Assembly (NCBI RefSeq): GCF_000303155.1
Contig: NC_018719.1
Location: forward strand, 744,001-808,000
Reading direction: 5' to 3'
Length of the DNA: 64,000 bases
Origin: Candidatus Nitrososphaera gargensis Ga9.2
GTDB lineage: Archaea; Thermoproteota; Nitrososphaeria; Nitrososphaerales; Nitrososphaeraceae
In this document: in pieces, positions 54,440 through 62,666 of the stretch
Layout of the letters: the number at the start of each line of letters is the position of its first letter
Position numbering within the stretch: the first letter of the stretch is position 1
The notes under the pieces: generated by a model
Database searches by the model: none
Told to the model about the DNA's origin: nothing
The model's input: only the letters and a program-made list of their open reading frames with translations
Translations under genes and position numbers: made by a program

Positions 54440-54900
54440 CTAGCGAGAAGACCACTGGACTTGTCCAGTGGAGGAATCGCCCTACCATAGGCTTTGTGTA
54501 AAAAGTAATAACTCATAAAAACAAAGTCATGCAATCAAACAACAGCTATCCAAGCATGGATTGTTGACTTTTTAAACAAAGCCCATACCATAATAAACCT
54601 TAAGTAATTGTTGTACAATTTGCCAGCTTGATGAGGACGGCAGAGCCGTCTGATATGGGAGTATGGGGTTGCCTGATCAGAGCGTAAAACTCCAAGGCAA
54701 TTGTGATGAAGCTGCTGAATTGACAGCAAAATACGCTGACAGAGCGATGATAGTATATATATCAGATTTCTGTCAGGGATGCCGCATCATCAGTCAACCG
54801 GCATGACTTGAAAGATGATTGCAGTGCATGACAAACGAGCAGAGCTCTATATTGGCCGCATGAGTTTCAGGCTATCGGACAAGTTCGATAGTAGTTGACA
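54440..54900. mobile_element. IS605-type element ends without tnpB (about 460 bp)
   Basis: Left-end hairpin CCACTGGAC-TT-GTCCAGTGG (54452-54471) is followed by AGGAATCGCC, as at the left ends at 18679 and 59227. The right-end hairpin at 54873-54890 is followed by GTAGTTGAC, close to the GTAGTTCAC of other right ends. Between them there is no tnpB, only a possible 47-codon gene. Confidence 0.55.
54663..54806 (+). CDS. Possible 47-residue CxxC protein inside the tnpB-less element
   Basis: ATG start after an in-frame stop. Reads MGLPDQSVKLQGNCDEAAEL TAKYADRAM, then YISDFCQGCRIISQPA. Composition is protein-like with one CxxC. No family recognised. Confidence 0.35.
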   Translation: MGLPDQSVKLQGNCDEAAELTAKYADRAMIVYISDFCQGCRIISQPA

Positions 54901-54904
54901 GACA

Positions 54905-54945
54905 TTGCCGAGCGCAAGCCCCCATCCTTCAGGAGGGGGTTAGCG
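54905..54945. repeat. Left-end hairpin of the TnpB element at 54.9-56.3 kb
   Basis: GCCCCCATCCTTCAGGAGGGGG can fold with a five-base GC stem and lies 45 bases before the tnpB start. The matching right end is 56237-56285. Confidence 0.5.
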
Positions 54946-54988
54946 AGGCCGTTAAGCCTTAAGTACTTCCAGCGGTCATACAGACTCG

Positions 54989-56246
54989 TTGAGGGCAGAC
55001 ACCGTTCTACTCAAGCCTACGAAAGAGCAGGAGCAAGAGCTAGAGCGCATTGCCCTCCACACTTCTCTACTCTGGAACGAAGCCAACTACCAGCGCAGGC
55101 AGGCTTTTCTGAACAAGAAAAAGATCCCCCAACTATTCACGCCAGTGCAGCCACCTCAAACACTCGGAAAACTTCAAGGCGATAGGCACAGGCAAAGGTC
55201 AAGCTGTACTGAAAAAGCTTGATGAAGCGTGGAGCTCTTTCTGGGCGCTCAAGCGACTGCAATCGCAGGGCAGGCTGCCTTCTAACATCAAGAAGGTTAG
55301 GATGCCGGGCTACTTGAAAGACAGAGATACAAAACAAACCGTTGTCAGAGGGTTTTATGTCCGAAACGACTGCTACAGGCTCGACAGGAAACACTCGACG
55401 ATAACAATAATAGGCAAGAACATGAAACTGAGATACGCCACAGACAGGGTGAGAGAAGGCAAGACTGGACGGCTGGACGTTATCTACGACAGGCTGAAGG
55501 ACGCTTGGTACGCATTCATACCAGTCGATGTTGTTGTTGCGCCTGCAAAACAGGCTGTTGTATCTGGCAAACCCGAAAAGGTGGGTTCTGTCGACCTAAG
55601 GATATGCAACCTAGTGGCCTTCTATGCAGAAGGAGAACGGCCAGTGGTGTACTCTGGGCGAGCGGTCCTGAGCGACTATGTGTACAGGACGAAAAAGATA
55701 GCAGAGATGCAGTCAAGGCTATCAGAAAAACAGCATACATCGAGGAAGATGGGTCTGTTCTACCGAACAAGAACTCGACGCTTCAAACATGCTACAAGAG
55801 CGATGCTCAAAGACCTGTTTGAAAGGATGAAGCAAATAGGAATCACAAAGGTGGCGGTAGGAGACCTTAGCGGAATAAGGGATGGCAACAACCTTGGAGC
55901 ACACACCAACCAAAAACTGCACAACTTCTGGTCTCATGCACAGACAATACAATGGATACAACATCTCTGCGAGGACTATGGAATGGACTTCGCTCAGGTG
56001 TCAGAGAGAGGAACTTCCAAGACCTGTTGTGTGTGCGGTCAAGGACATAATGGCAGGGTACATAGAGGCTTGCACGTCTGCGAGGAAAACAGGGTGATGA
56101 TGAATGCAGACGTATGCGGCGCTGCAAACATCTGGAACGTAGCTGTAAAGGGAGAATTGCTGCCCTCAACAACAAGACTCCCTAGCAGTAGCAGGGTTAT
56201 GGCAAACCCTCTTGTACTGAGGTGGGATTATGCCCACTGGAAGTAA
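54989..56246 (+). pseudogene. tnpB: TnpB with one frameshift in a C run
   Basis: First frame: DTVLLKPTKEQEQELERIAL, LLWNEANYQRRQAFLNKKKI. The good reading moves to another frame at CCCCC (55126-55130): removing one C gives NYSRQCSHLKHSENFKAIGT and continues unbroken through LDEAWSSFWALKRLQSQGRL to the end (frame with ATG 55302). RuvC-I reads GSVDLRICNL, RuvC-II VAVGDLSGIR without the usual Glu, zinc CCVCG...CEEN, RuvC-III MNADVCGAANI. Either a real one-base insertion or a sequencing error in the run; without it the protein would be about 415 residues. Confidence 0.85.
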
Positions 56247-56285
56247 CAAGGAACCTCCAGTCTTTCAGGGCGGAGAGGATGTCAG
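56237..56285. repeat. Right end of the TnpB element (guide-RNA region)
   Basis: Directly follows and overlaps the tnpB stop. 46 of 49 bases match the solitary copy at 9922-9970. In TnpB systems this end supplies the guide RNA scaffold. Confidence 0.7.
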
Positions 56286-56456
56286 CACTAGCTATACATC
56301 TTAGCTTGTTGTCATTTTTCATACGGACAGCCCGTCTATATACCAGAGCACCTAAGGCACTTGATATTATTATCTTGCATGTAATTGATACCTTCGTTCA
56401 GTGGACTTCACCTACATCCATCTCCTTAACGACTGGTCATGCAATCTCATTAATGC

Positions 56457-56990
56457 ATGAGATATTATCACAGTGTTGCCATAGCCGCCCTAGTAATCGC
56501 AATCGTTTTCATCCAGCCGGCCTATTCAGACGATGAACCAGGAGTGGTGATTCTTCTCTATCCTCCAACTGATTGCAAGACTGATTTTGATCAGGATTTC
56601 TGGGCAAAGTACGATTCTGCGATGGCCCAAGAGTGGGGCATCTCCTCCCAGACGATCTGCCTTGATCAGTTGAACGAGCAAGAAAAAGCTGATTTGCAGA
56701 CAGCCCTCCATCGTGTTGGCCTCAACGTAATTGTTATGCAGGATAATAACCAGATTATACATGGTATCAACGACAGGGCACAGGGAGTGGCGCAACCTAC
56801 CGTTAATTTTGGTGCAGTCGAATTCAATTATGAATACTCCGCCAAAGTCGTGTCACATGAAACGCTGCACCTTATGTTGGAAGAAAGAGGGTATCCAAAG
56901 AGCTGTTATGTGGATGCAGTCCATGAGCATGCATACACCCTCGCTAGGTATTATGACAACATCATGATAATACAACACTTTGAATGCTAG
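56457..56990 (+). CDS. Secreted HExxH protein (zincin-like)
   Basis: 177 residues. Signal peptide at 1-24 (YYHSVAIAALVIAIVFIQPA YS). Mature part: VVILLYPPTDCKTDFDQDFW, AKYDSAMAQEWGISSQTICL, then VVSHETLHLMLEERGYPKSC and VDAVHEHAYTLARYYDN. HETLH is a complete HExxH zinc motif and a further His pair lies in VHEH. It shares this core with the larger, Asn/Asp-rich protein at 4653-5375. Likely an extracellular metal-dependent enzyme or a metal binder; substrate unknown. Confidence 0.75.
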   Translation: MRYYHSVAIAALVIAIVFIQPAYSDDEPGVVILLYPPTDCKTDFDQDFWAKYDSAMAQEWGISSQTICLDQLNEQEKADLQTALHRVGLNVIVMQDNNQIIHGINDRAQGVAQPTVNFGAVEFNYEYSAKVVSHETLHLMLEERGYPKSCYVDAVHEHAYTLARYYDNIMIIQHFEC

Positions 56991-57052
56991 TTCTTTTTAT
57001 CCAACTGGATAAAGTTAAAGAAGAGCCAGACCATTTACAAAGATCATATAAA

Positions 57053-57196
57053 ATGAAAAGGCGACACTCTGGCCGACAGACAAAGGTAGTATTGGTTTGT
57101 CCAAGATGTGGACACAAGAGATCTGTAGCAGCCATTCAAACTGAACATATGATTGTCTGTCCCAGATGCGGAGCTGCGATGAGAGAAAAAGTATAG
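57053..57196 (+). CDS. 47-residue zinc-ribbon protein
   Basis: MKRRHSGRQTKVVLVCPRCG, then HKRSVAAIQTEHMIVCPRCG and AAMREKV. Two identical CPRCG knuckles make a full zinc ribbon with a basic start. ATG 57053 is chosen over an upstream start because CATATAAAATG places a TATA-like sequence just before it and the longer form has no pattern. Converges with sat, 20 bases apart. Confidence 0.75.
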   Translation: MKRRHSGRQTKVVLVCPRCGHKRSVAAIQTEHMIVCPRCGAAMREKV

Positions 57197-57216
57197 ACAG
57201 AGAGAACTCTTTCGCC

Positions 57217-58362
57217 TTACTGTACAAATGGCTCGTTGAACGAGATGATTGTTTTCGCTACTTCTGGCCTCATCAGATGTTCTGCCGGGATCTCGCCCGA
57301 GCTTACCATGTTCCTCATCTTTGTGCCGCTCAGCTCTTCCCTGAACTCTTGGCCGTGGGGGCAGTTCCTTTCGTTAGCATAGCTCAGACATTTCTTGCAG
57401 TAATAGAACGCTGGAAAGAACACCGGCTCTATCCCAAGATCCATGTAATTCTTGAATATCTCATGTGCGGCAAATGGGTGGTAATAGTTGCTCACTCCAG
57501 CATGATCGCGTCCGACTATAAAGTTCGAGCAACCAAAGTTCTTTCTCATTATGGCATGGTGGATGGCCTCCTTGGGGCCGGCATAGCGCATCTCTGTGTG
57601 CAGTGTCACAAACATCGTCCTGTCTTTTGGATAGTACTCATCGATCAGGGCCACATAGGCAGCAAGGATCACTTCGTCCTTAAAGTCTCCCTGCTTCTTC
57701 TTGCCTATCAAAGGGTTGACAAACAACCCATCGTAGAGGTTGAGCGCGGCCTTTTGCAGCATCTCATGAGCGACATGGGGGACGTTCCTTGTCTGGAACC
57801 CTACTACTGATTTCCACCCTTTTCGCGAGATTTCCGCACGGGTTTCAGCTGGCGTCATCCTGTACTTGCGCAGCGGAGACTGTTCTATCCTTTTGACAAC
57901 GTCAATCTTGCCTCCGACAAGCCTGTCTTTCATCCTGATCATCTTGTCCACGCCGGGATGCTTGGTATCGTCAGTCTGGTAGATCGCCTTTGCGCATGCC
58001 AGCTTGTCAAATGCGTATGTCTCTTCAACATGTAAAATAGCGAACCTGTCGCTGCCAGTTGCCAGCGCGACCTGTCCCGCATCCTTCATCTTCACAGCCG
58101 TCTGCTCGTCAACATCAAGGACAATTGGCACCGTCCATGCGAGGCCATTTTTCAGCCTGCCGGCCTTTACAATGCTCTGAAAGTCCTGTTCGCCAACGAA
58201 CCCTTCAAGTGGGCTAAAGATGCCGTCTGCAATATTTTCAATGTCGTTCCGCAAGTCGTCGCTCACGGAAACGGTGAACATGCCGTCAGTCTTTTTGTCA
58301 GAAGCGACAAATCTGTTTACAAGCCTGCCTCCATGAGGCAGCGGGATTGATCCAGCCAACAT
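57217..58362 (-). CDS. sat: Sulfate adenylyltransferase (ATP sulfurylase)
   Basis: 381 residues, the usual length of the bacterial/archaeal single-domain form. N-terminal PUA-like part (DGIFSPLEGFVGEQDFQSIV), active-site motifs VVGFQTRNVPHVAHEML, FVTLHTEMRYAGPKEA and FIVGRDHAGVSNYY, and a C-terminal Cys site (YYCKKCLSYANERNCPHG). Makes APS from sulfate and ATP. Lies three bases after cysH and forms an operon with it, so the direction is sulfate assimilation. Confidence 0.95.
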   Translation of the reverse strand: MLAGSIPLPHGGRLVNRFVASDKKTDGMFTVSVSDDLRNDIENIADGIFSPLEGFVGEQDFQSIVKAGRLKNGLAWTVPIVLDVDEQTAVKMKDAGQVALATGSDRFAILHVEETYAFDKLACAKAIYQTDDTKHPGVDKMIRMKDRLVGGKIDVVKRIEQSPLRKYRMTPAETRAEISRKGWKSVVGFQTRNVPHVAHEMLQKAALNLYDGLFVNPLIGKKKQGDFKDEVILAAYVALIDEYYPKDRTMFVTLHTEMRYAGPKEAIHHAIMRKNFGCSNFIVGRDHAGVSNYYHPFAAHEIFKNYMDLGIEPVFFPAFYYCKKCLSYANERNCPHGQEFREELSGTKMRNMVSSGEIPAEHLMRPEVAKTIISFNEPFVQ

Positions 58363-58365
58363 ACA

Positions 58366-59115
58366 TCACTGGTGTTGTTGTTTCTTTTTCGTCGGGTCAA
58401 AGTGGAGGCCGCACTCTTTGGCAGCTGCGTTCTCCCACCACCATCTTCCAGCTCTCGGGTCCTCGCCTGGCTGCACTGCACGTGTGCATGGCTCGCAACC
58501 GATGCTTGGAAAACCCTTGTCGTGCAGCGCGTTATATGGAATGTTGTTCTTGCGGATATAATCCCAGACCCTGTCTGAACTCCAGTCAGCTATCGGGTTT
58601 AACTTTATGATGCCGCCATGCACTGCATCAAGCTCGATCTTTTTTGTAGTAGCTCTTGTGGCAACTTGGTCCCTGCGCAGGCCGGTTATCCAACCATCAA
58701 GGGTGGCAAGTGCGCGGTTGAGCGGATGCACCTTTCTTATTTCGCAGCACAGCTTGCGGTTTTCCACACTTTCGTACATCAGGTTCATGCCCTTTGATCT
58801 GATCATTTCCTCTACTTCTTTCTGGTCGGGAAAGTATGCTTCGATCTGGATGCCATACCTTGCACGGATAGCATCCATTACATCATAAGTTTCTTGGTTG
58901 AGCCGCCCTGTTTCAAGTGTAAAGACCTTTGTCTTTTCTTTGTTGATCTTGGTCATCATGTCAATGATAGCAACATCCTCTGCACCAAAGCTAGACGCAA
59001 GGCCGATCTTGGTGCCAAAATTATCAAGAGCCCATTTCAATACCTCTTCGGCGGATTTTGCTTCAAATTCATCAGCAAGTTTTTCGATTTGGGTTGGAGT
59101 GAATTTCGGCCCCAT
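58366..59115 (-). CDS. cysH: APS/PAPS reductase CysH
   Basis: 249 residues. Adenylyl-binding SSFGAEDVAIIDMM, then TLETGRLNQETYDVMD. The Cys pairs ENRKLCCEIRKVHPL and IGCEPCTRAVQPGEDPRAGR are the [4Fe-4S] ligands typical of APS-using enzymes. GLRRDQ and DWSSDRVWDYI are conserved sulfonucleotide-reductase motifs. The usual C-terminal catalytic Cys (ECGLH) is present at KECGLHFDP. Converts APS from Sat to sulfite. First gene of the cysH-sat pair. Confidence 0.95.
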   Translation of the reverse strand: MGPKFTPTQIEKLADEFEAKSAEEVLKWALDNFGTKIGLASSFGAEDVAIIDMMTKINKEKTKVFTLETGRLNQETYDVMDAIRARYGIQIEAYFPDQKEVEEMIRSKGMNLMYESVENRKLCCEIRKVHPLNRALATLDGWITGLRRDQVATRATTKKIELDAVHGGIIKLNPIADWSSDRVWDYIRKNNIPYNALHDKGFPSIGCEPCTRAVQPGEDPRAGRWWWENAAAKECGLHFDPTKKKQQHQ

Positions 59116-59216
59116 ATATGGAAAATTGAGAGCTAGACTCCTTATAATACTTGTTCTCTCGATCTGCTAGGACTTGAGTTAGACATGAGGCAGATAAAAG
59201 AAGTTGTTTATCATAA

Positions 59217-60473
59217 TGGAGGGTATGGGAACCAAAGAAAACCCACACCTTTTCAAGGGTGGTGGGATGAATTTGGTTCCCGTTGATTTGATGAATCGCC
59301 ATCATATTTTTTAAGTAGTACTATACTATCATCACCATGACGCTCAACTACAAGTTCCGCCTCTACCCAACGAAAGAACAGGAGCTTGTGTTAGAGCAGA
59401 CGCTGGATGGTTGCAGGTGGGTGTACAACTACTTCCTTGACAAAAACATGTCATCAGAGTACGACATGAACTACGCATTAACAGAATTAAAGGAGCAGCA
59501 CCCGTGGCTACGGAACTACCATTCCAAGATGCTTCAGATGATAGCAAAGCAGGTTGCAGCTGCAAGAAAGACCGCTGCCAAAGGCATATTGTCGTACAGG
59601 AAACATAATGATTTCAACGCATTTACATACAACCAGTCTGGCTTTCGGCTCGAGAATAACAAGCTATCACTTTCCAAGATAGGCAGCATAAGGATTGTAC
59701 TGCATAGAAAGCTGCCAGTCAACGTCAAGCAGGTGACTGTATGCCGCAGCAAGACGGGAAAGTGGTATGCTGTTGTAGCCTGTGATGTACTGCGCAGGCT
59801 GTATTCAACGATAATTTACAGAAAGCCGGTAGGGATAGACGTTGGCATTGCCAAGTTCTGCCACGACTCTGACGACCACACTGAAGACAACCCACAGTTT
59901 CTGACCAAGATGCTCAGGCCACTAAGGAGGGCTCACAGGAGGGTATCTAGAAGGCAGACAGGCAGCAGCAACTACAAAAAGGCAAAGCACATGCTTGCCA
60001 GATTGTACGAACGCATAAACAACAAGAGAAGGGACTTTTTACACAAGACATCAACGTACTACAGCAACCGGTACGACCTGATATTTCTTGAGAGGTTGCG
60101 TGTGATGAACATGGCAAAGAACCACAGGCTTGCACGCAAAATCCTAGATGCAAGCTGGTCTACTTTTAAAAATATGCTGCAGTACAAGGCCAACCGTGTT
60201 GTTGAAGTAGAGCCAGCATACACATCGATTGACTGCTCAAGATGTGGACACCCTGTTCCAAAGTCACTTGCAGTACGTACCCATGCATGTCAAAAATGTG
60301 GAGCAGTACTTGACAGGGACTACAACGCTTCTATTAACATCCTCCAGCGAGGGTTGGAATCGCTGATGTTGCTGCTGCTACCGGTGGAACGCCGGGAAGT
60401 CACGCCTGTAGAGATTGCAATGCAGTCGAGGAAGCAGGAAGAAGCCTACGAATTTATTCGTAGGTAGTTCACT
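59217..60473. mobile_element. Complete TnpB element (IS1341-like, no tnpA)
   Basis: Left end: long inverted repeat GGGAACCAAA (59227-59236)/TTTGGTTCCC (59272-59281) enclosing a smaller stem, then ATGAATCGCC. Right end: CCTACGAA-TTTA-TTCGTAGG hairpin followed by GTAGTTCAC. One tnpB lies between. Confidence 0.8.
59337..60467 (+). CDS. tnpB: TnpB RNA-guided nuclease, intact
   Basis: 376 residues. N-terminus MTLNYKFRLYPTKEQELVLE is typical. RuvC-I VGIDVGIAKFCHDSDD, RuvC-II DLIFLERLRVMNMAKNHRLA with the canonical Glu, zinc finger CSRCGHPVPKSL...CQKCG and RuvC-III LDRDYNASINILQRG are all present. ATG lies just inside the left-end motif. The C-terminal third matches the remnants at 8893-9262 and 63425-63715. 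The frame runs into the right-end hairpin, as expected if the guide RNA overlaps the gene's end. Confidence 0.93.
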   Translation: MTLNYKFRLYPTKEQELVLEQTLDGCRWVYNYFLDKNMSSEYDMNYALTELKEQHPWLRNYHSKMLQMIAKQVAAARKTAAKGILSYRKHNDFNAFTYNQSGFRLENNKLSLSKIGSIRIVLHRKLPVNVKQVTVCRSKTGKWYAVVACDVLRRLYSTIIYRKPVGIDVGIAKFCHDSDDHTEDNPQFLTKMLRPLRRAHRRVSRRQTGSSNYKKAKHMLARLYERINNKRRDFLHKTSTYYSNRYDLIFLERLRVMNMAKNHRLARKILDASWSTFKNMLQYKANRVVEVEPAYTSIDCSRCGHPVPKSLAVRTHACQKCGAVLDRDYNASINILQRGLESLMLLLLPVERREVTPVEIAMQSRKQEEAYEFIRR

Positions 60474-60535
60474 AAGCAGTATTTTCTATATATTGTATAA
60501 ATTCATCTATTAACTATAGTGATTGCTAGGAGAGA

Positions 60536-61945
60536 TTGTGGTTGTCTGATAATTTTTGGGAACATGTTAATCAATACAGGAAACTCGGATTTGACCCGCT
60601 CCGGTGGATCCCGACCTGCTCGAACGAAGTCGACAACCATATCATGAAAAGTGCGCTTGCAGACACCAAGCGGAGCAGCATAAAGATCTCCCCTTCATGG
60701 TTTGATTCGTTCTACCATATAGACGGCAAGATGCCAGAGCTGACAAGGCGCGTCTACAGCTTGACAAATCCTGTCGTTGACAAGGAAGTCGAAGTCAAGC
60801 GTGCGTTGGCGATCTTTCGCGTGCATACTGGTGCCGGCGAATATGCGCCGCTGCTGTCAGAATCGCTACAGAATTTCCTCAAAGTATTCAGCACCAAAGT
60901 GTCGGTGTCCTGCGTATCTGCAGTGCTGACAGAGCACCCTGAGGCGCAGTTTGGGATGCTTGACTATATAGAACTCCATAGGGGAGACAAAGTGGGGTAT
61001 ATGCCCTGTGTCACTTCAGCTACACAGGTTACAGACGTGACAAGGGCACCAGACGCAGACGTGCACAGCAACATCGCAATGACGTCTGCAATTGAACTGC
61101 TTAACCTCCTTGGGTGCGGTATGCCGTCATCGTTCAGACTGTTCCCTGTCTATGATGCGCCGTCAGAGGAGATCCTCGACAGGATAAGGTCAAATCTTGA
61201 CGTGTTCACTTCACGCTACAACCTTGCGATGGAGGATTACAGCTCGCTCAAGATAGGCAAGCTGTTCTATGGAACGACTGCAATGGCAAGCACCACAAAG
61301 GAGATGCCTACGCGATACGACCAGATCGAGCAGGGAATGGAGATAATAGTAACAAACAAGTTCGGCGGCCTGCTGGCCTTGAACCTCTATACGCTCGGTC
61401 GCATGGACTCGGAAAACATCATCAAGTACGAGCAGAACGAGGTATCATTTGCCAGCATCAGCGAGGCAAGAGACGAGGCAATAAAGAATCTAAGCGAGCC
61501 CCACTTCGCATTGGGCAAGATAATAACAAAATACTGCCCGGACTTTGGCGCTCCATTTGACAAGAACGCCCATATCATGGCTGTACATCCGGTCGGGTCG
61601 CAAGGCGTGTTTGCTCTAGGGTCGCTTGCAGAACTTGCAAATTCGCACCTGCTGGTAAACGAGCTTCCTGTTAGAAATGAAGAGATCGCGAGATTCGCCA
61701 CCAAGGAATTTCTGGTTGAAAATGCGACGGCATCAGTGAATGGGTGCCACCTGATAGTCGCCGCGAGAGATGTCGCCAGCTTAGTAATCGAAGACTTGAA
61801 AAAGCATAACTTTGCACCCGAGAGAATAGGTGTTGTCGCGAAAAAAGGTGCAGCCTCGGTAGCATTTGCCAAAGATATCAGCCAGTTTGTTGCTTCAAAG
61901 GCAAAGCTTGCGCGCCTCACAACAAGTCCTGCTACACTGCAATGA
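60536..61945 (+). CDS. AIR-synthase/SelD-like (PurM-superfamily) protein
   Basis: 469 residues from TTG 60536; a TATA-like TATTGTATAAATTC lies about 35-45 bases upstream. Motifs include FDPLRWIPTCSNEVDNHIMK near the start, DYIELHRGDKVGYMPCVTSA TQ, VTNKFGGLLALNLYTLGR and PDFGAPFDKNAHIMAVHPVG SQG. I place it with the ATP-binding PurM/SelD superfamily as known in thaumarchaea from overall pattern (a long two-domain protein with Gly/Asp-rich loops). The reaction is unknown; no selenocysteine gene is nearby. Runs in line with the HIT gene 30 bases downstream. Confidence 0.5.
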   Translation: MWLSDNFWEHVNQYRKLGFDPLRWIPTCSNEVDNHIMKSALADTKRSSIKISPSWFDSFYHIDGKMPELTRRVYSLTNPVVDKEVEVKRALAIFRVHTGAGEYAPLLSESLQNFLKVFSTKVSVSCVSAVLTEHPEAQFGMLDYIELHRGDKVGYMPCVTSATQVTDVTRAPDADVHSNIAMTSAIELLNLLGCGMPSSFRLFPVYDAPSEEILDRIRSNLDVFTSRYNLAMEDYSSLKIGKLFYGTTAMASTTKEMPTRYDQIEQGMEIIVTNKFGGLLALNLYTLGRMDSENIIKYEQNEVSFASISEARDEAIKNLSEPHFALGKIITKYCPDFGAPFDKNAHIMAVHPVGSQGVFALGSLAELANSHLLVNELPVRNEEIARFATKEFLVENATASVNGCHLIVAARDVASLVIEDLKKHNFAPERIGVVAKKGAASVAFAKDISQFVASKAKLARLTTSPATLQ

Positions 61946-61973
61946 TAATATATCAAAATAAAGCAGGGCACCT

Positions 61974-62402
61974 ATGCAAGACGAAAATTGCGTATTTTGC
62001 AAGATTGCCGGCGACAAGATACCTGCACGGGTAGTGATGCAAAATGACAAGGCAATTGCGCTGCTCGATGCCTTCCCACTTGCCGCAGGCCACACGCTTG
62101 TAATCCCAAAATCGCACTACGCCAAAGTTCAGGACATGAGCAAGGAGGATGCGCTGGCGGTGTTTGAAATCACTTGGAAGGTTGCCGGCGCGGTAGAGGC
62201 AGGATCACAGGTGACCGCTTCTATAATCGCGATTCATAATGGAAGTGAAGCAGGGCAAGAGATACCCCATATGCATGTTCACATTGTCCCGAGGAAAAAA
62301 GGCGACGGCGCAGGTGCCATCCACTCAATGTTCAAGAACCGGCCCAAGCCAAGCCCGCAGGAGATGGACGCGCTGCGCGACAAGATTGCAAACAACCTTT
62401 GA
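61974..62402 (+). CDS. HIT-family nucleotide hydrolase
   Basis: 142 residues. N-terminal ENCVFCKIAGDKIPARVVM with the CxxC often seen in zinc-binding HIT proteins, then LDAFPLAAGHTLVIPKSHY and the catalytic triad IPHMHVHIVPRKKGD (HxHxHxx). Members split nucleoside phosphoramidates or dinucleoside polyphosphates. Probably co-transcribed with the gene upstream. The last 26 codons overlap a leftward gene. Confidence 0.95.
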   Translation: MQDENCVFCKIAGDKIPARVVMQNDKAIALLDAFPLAAGHTLVIPKSHYAKVQDMSKEDALAVFEITWKVAGAVEAGSQVTASIIAIHNGSEAGQEIPHMHVHIVPRKKGDGAGAIHSMFKNRPKPSPQEMDALRDKIANNL

Positions 62403-62657
62403 CAGCAGCCTGAAGAGAAGAACAGGGGTAGTTGATCCAAGATTGCTCTCTATCTTGTGGCCGGCCACAAACATGGCAATAGCTGAGAGCCACATTGCAG
62501 CTCCCATAACAGGGTTAGTTTGCATCCCTGCAAAATGCCCAAATATCATTGCAAGGCCGATAATATAGAAAGGCGCGCCTATACAATGGAGCGCCTGATT
62601 GGCAGGGTGCCTGTGGGTGTTTTTTACCATTTTAACAACCGAATACATGGAATGCAT
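62325..62657 (-). CDS. Small membrane protein, Mpo1/DUF962-like
   Basis: 110 residues (ATG 62657; MVKNTH at 62630 is an alternative). THRHPANQALHCIGAPFYII GLAMIFGHF begins with the His/Pro/Asn-His pattern of the Mpo1/YGL010w (DUF962) family, followed by a second hydrophobic segment VMGAAMWLSAIAMFVAGHKI ES. The C-terminal 35 residues overlap the HIT gene on the other strand and look less protein-like, so the true end of function may be near residue 80. Known yeast members are fatty-acid dioxygenases; here only a membrane protein is certain. Confidence 0.55.
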   Translation of the reverse strand: MHSMYSVVKMVKNTHRHPANQALHCIGAPFYIIGLAMIFGHFAGMQTNPVMGAAMWLSAIAMFVAGHKIESNLGSTTPVLLFRLLSKVVCNLVAQRVHLLRAWLGPVLEH

Positions 62658-62666
62658 TTTGCAGCA

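Noticed and set aside
57166-57810. 214-codon + frame opposite sat
   Set aside because: Complement of the strongly supported sulfate adenylyltransferase gene.
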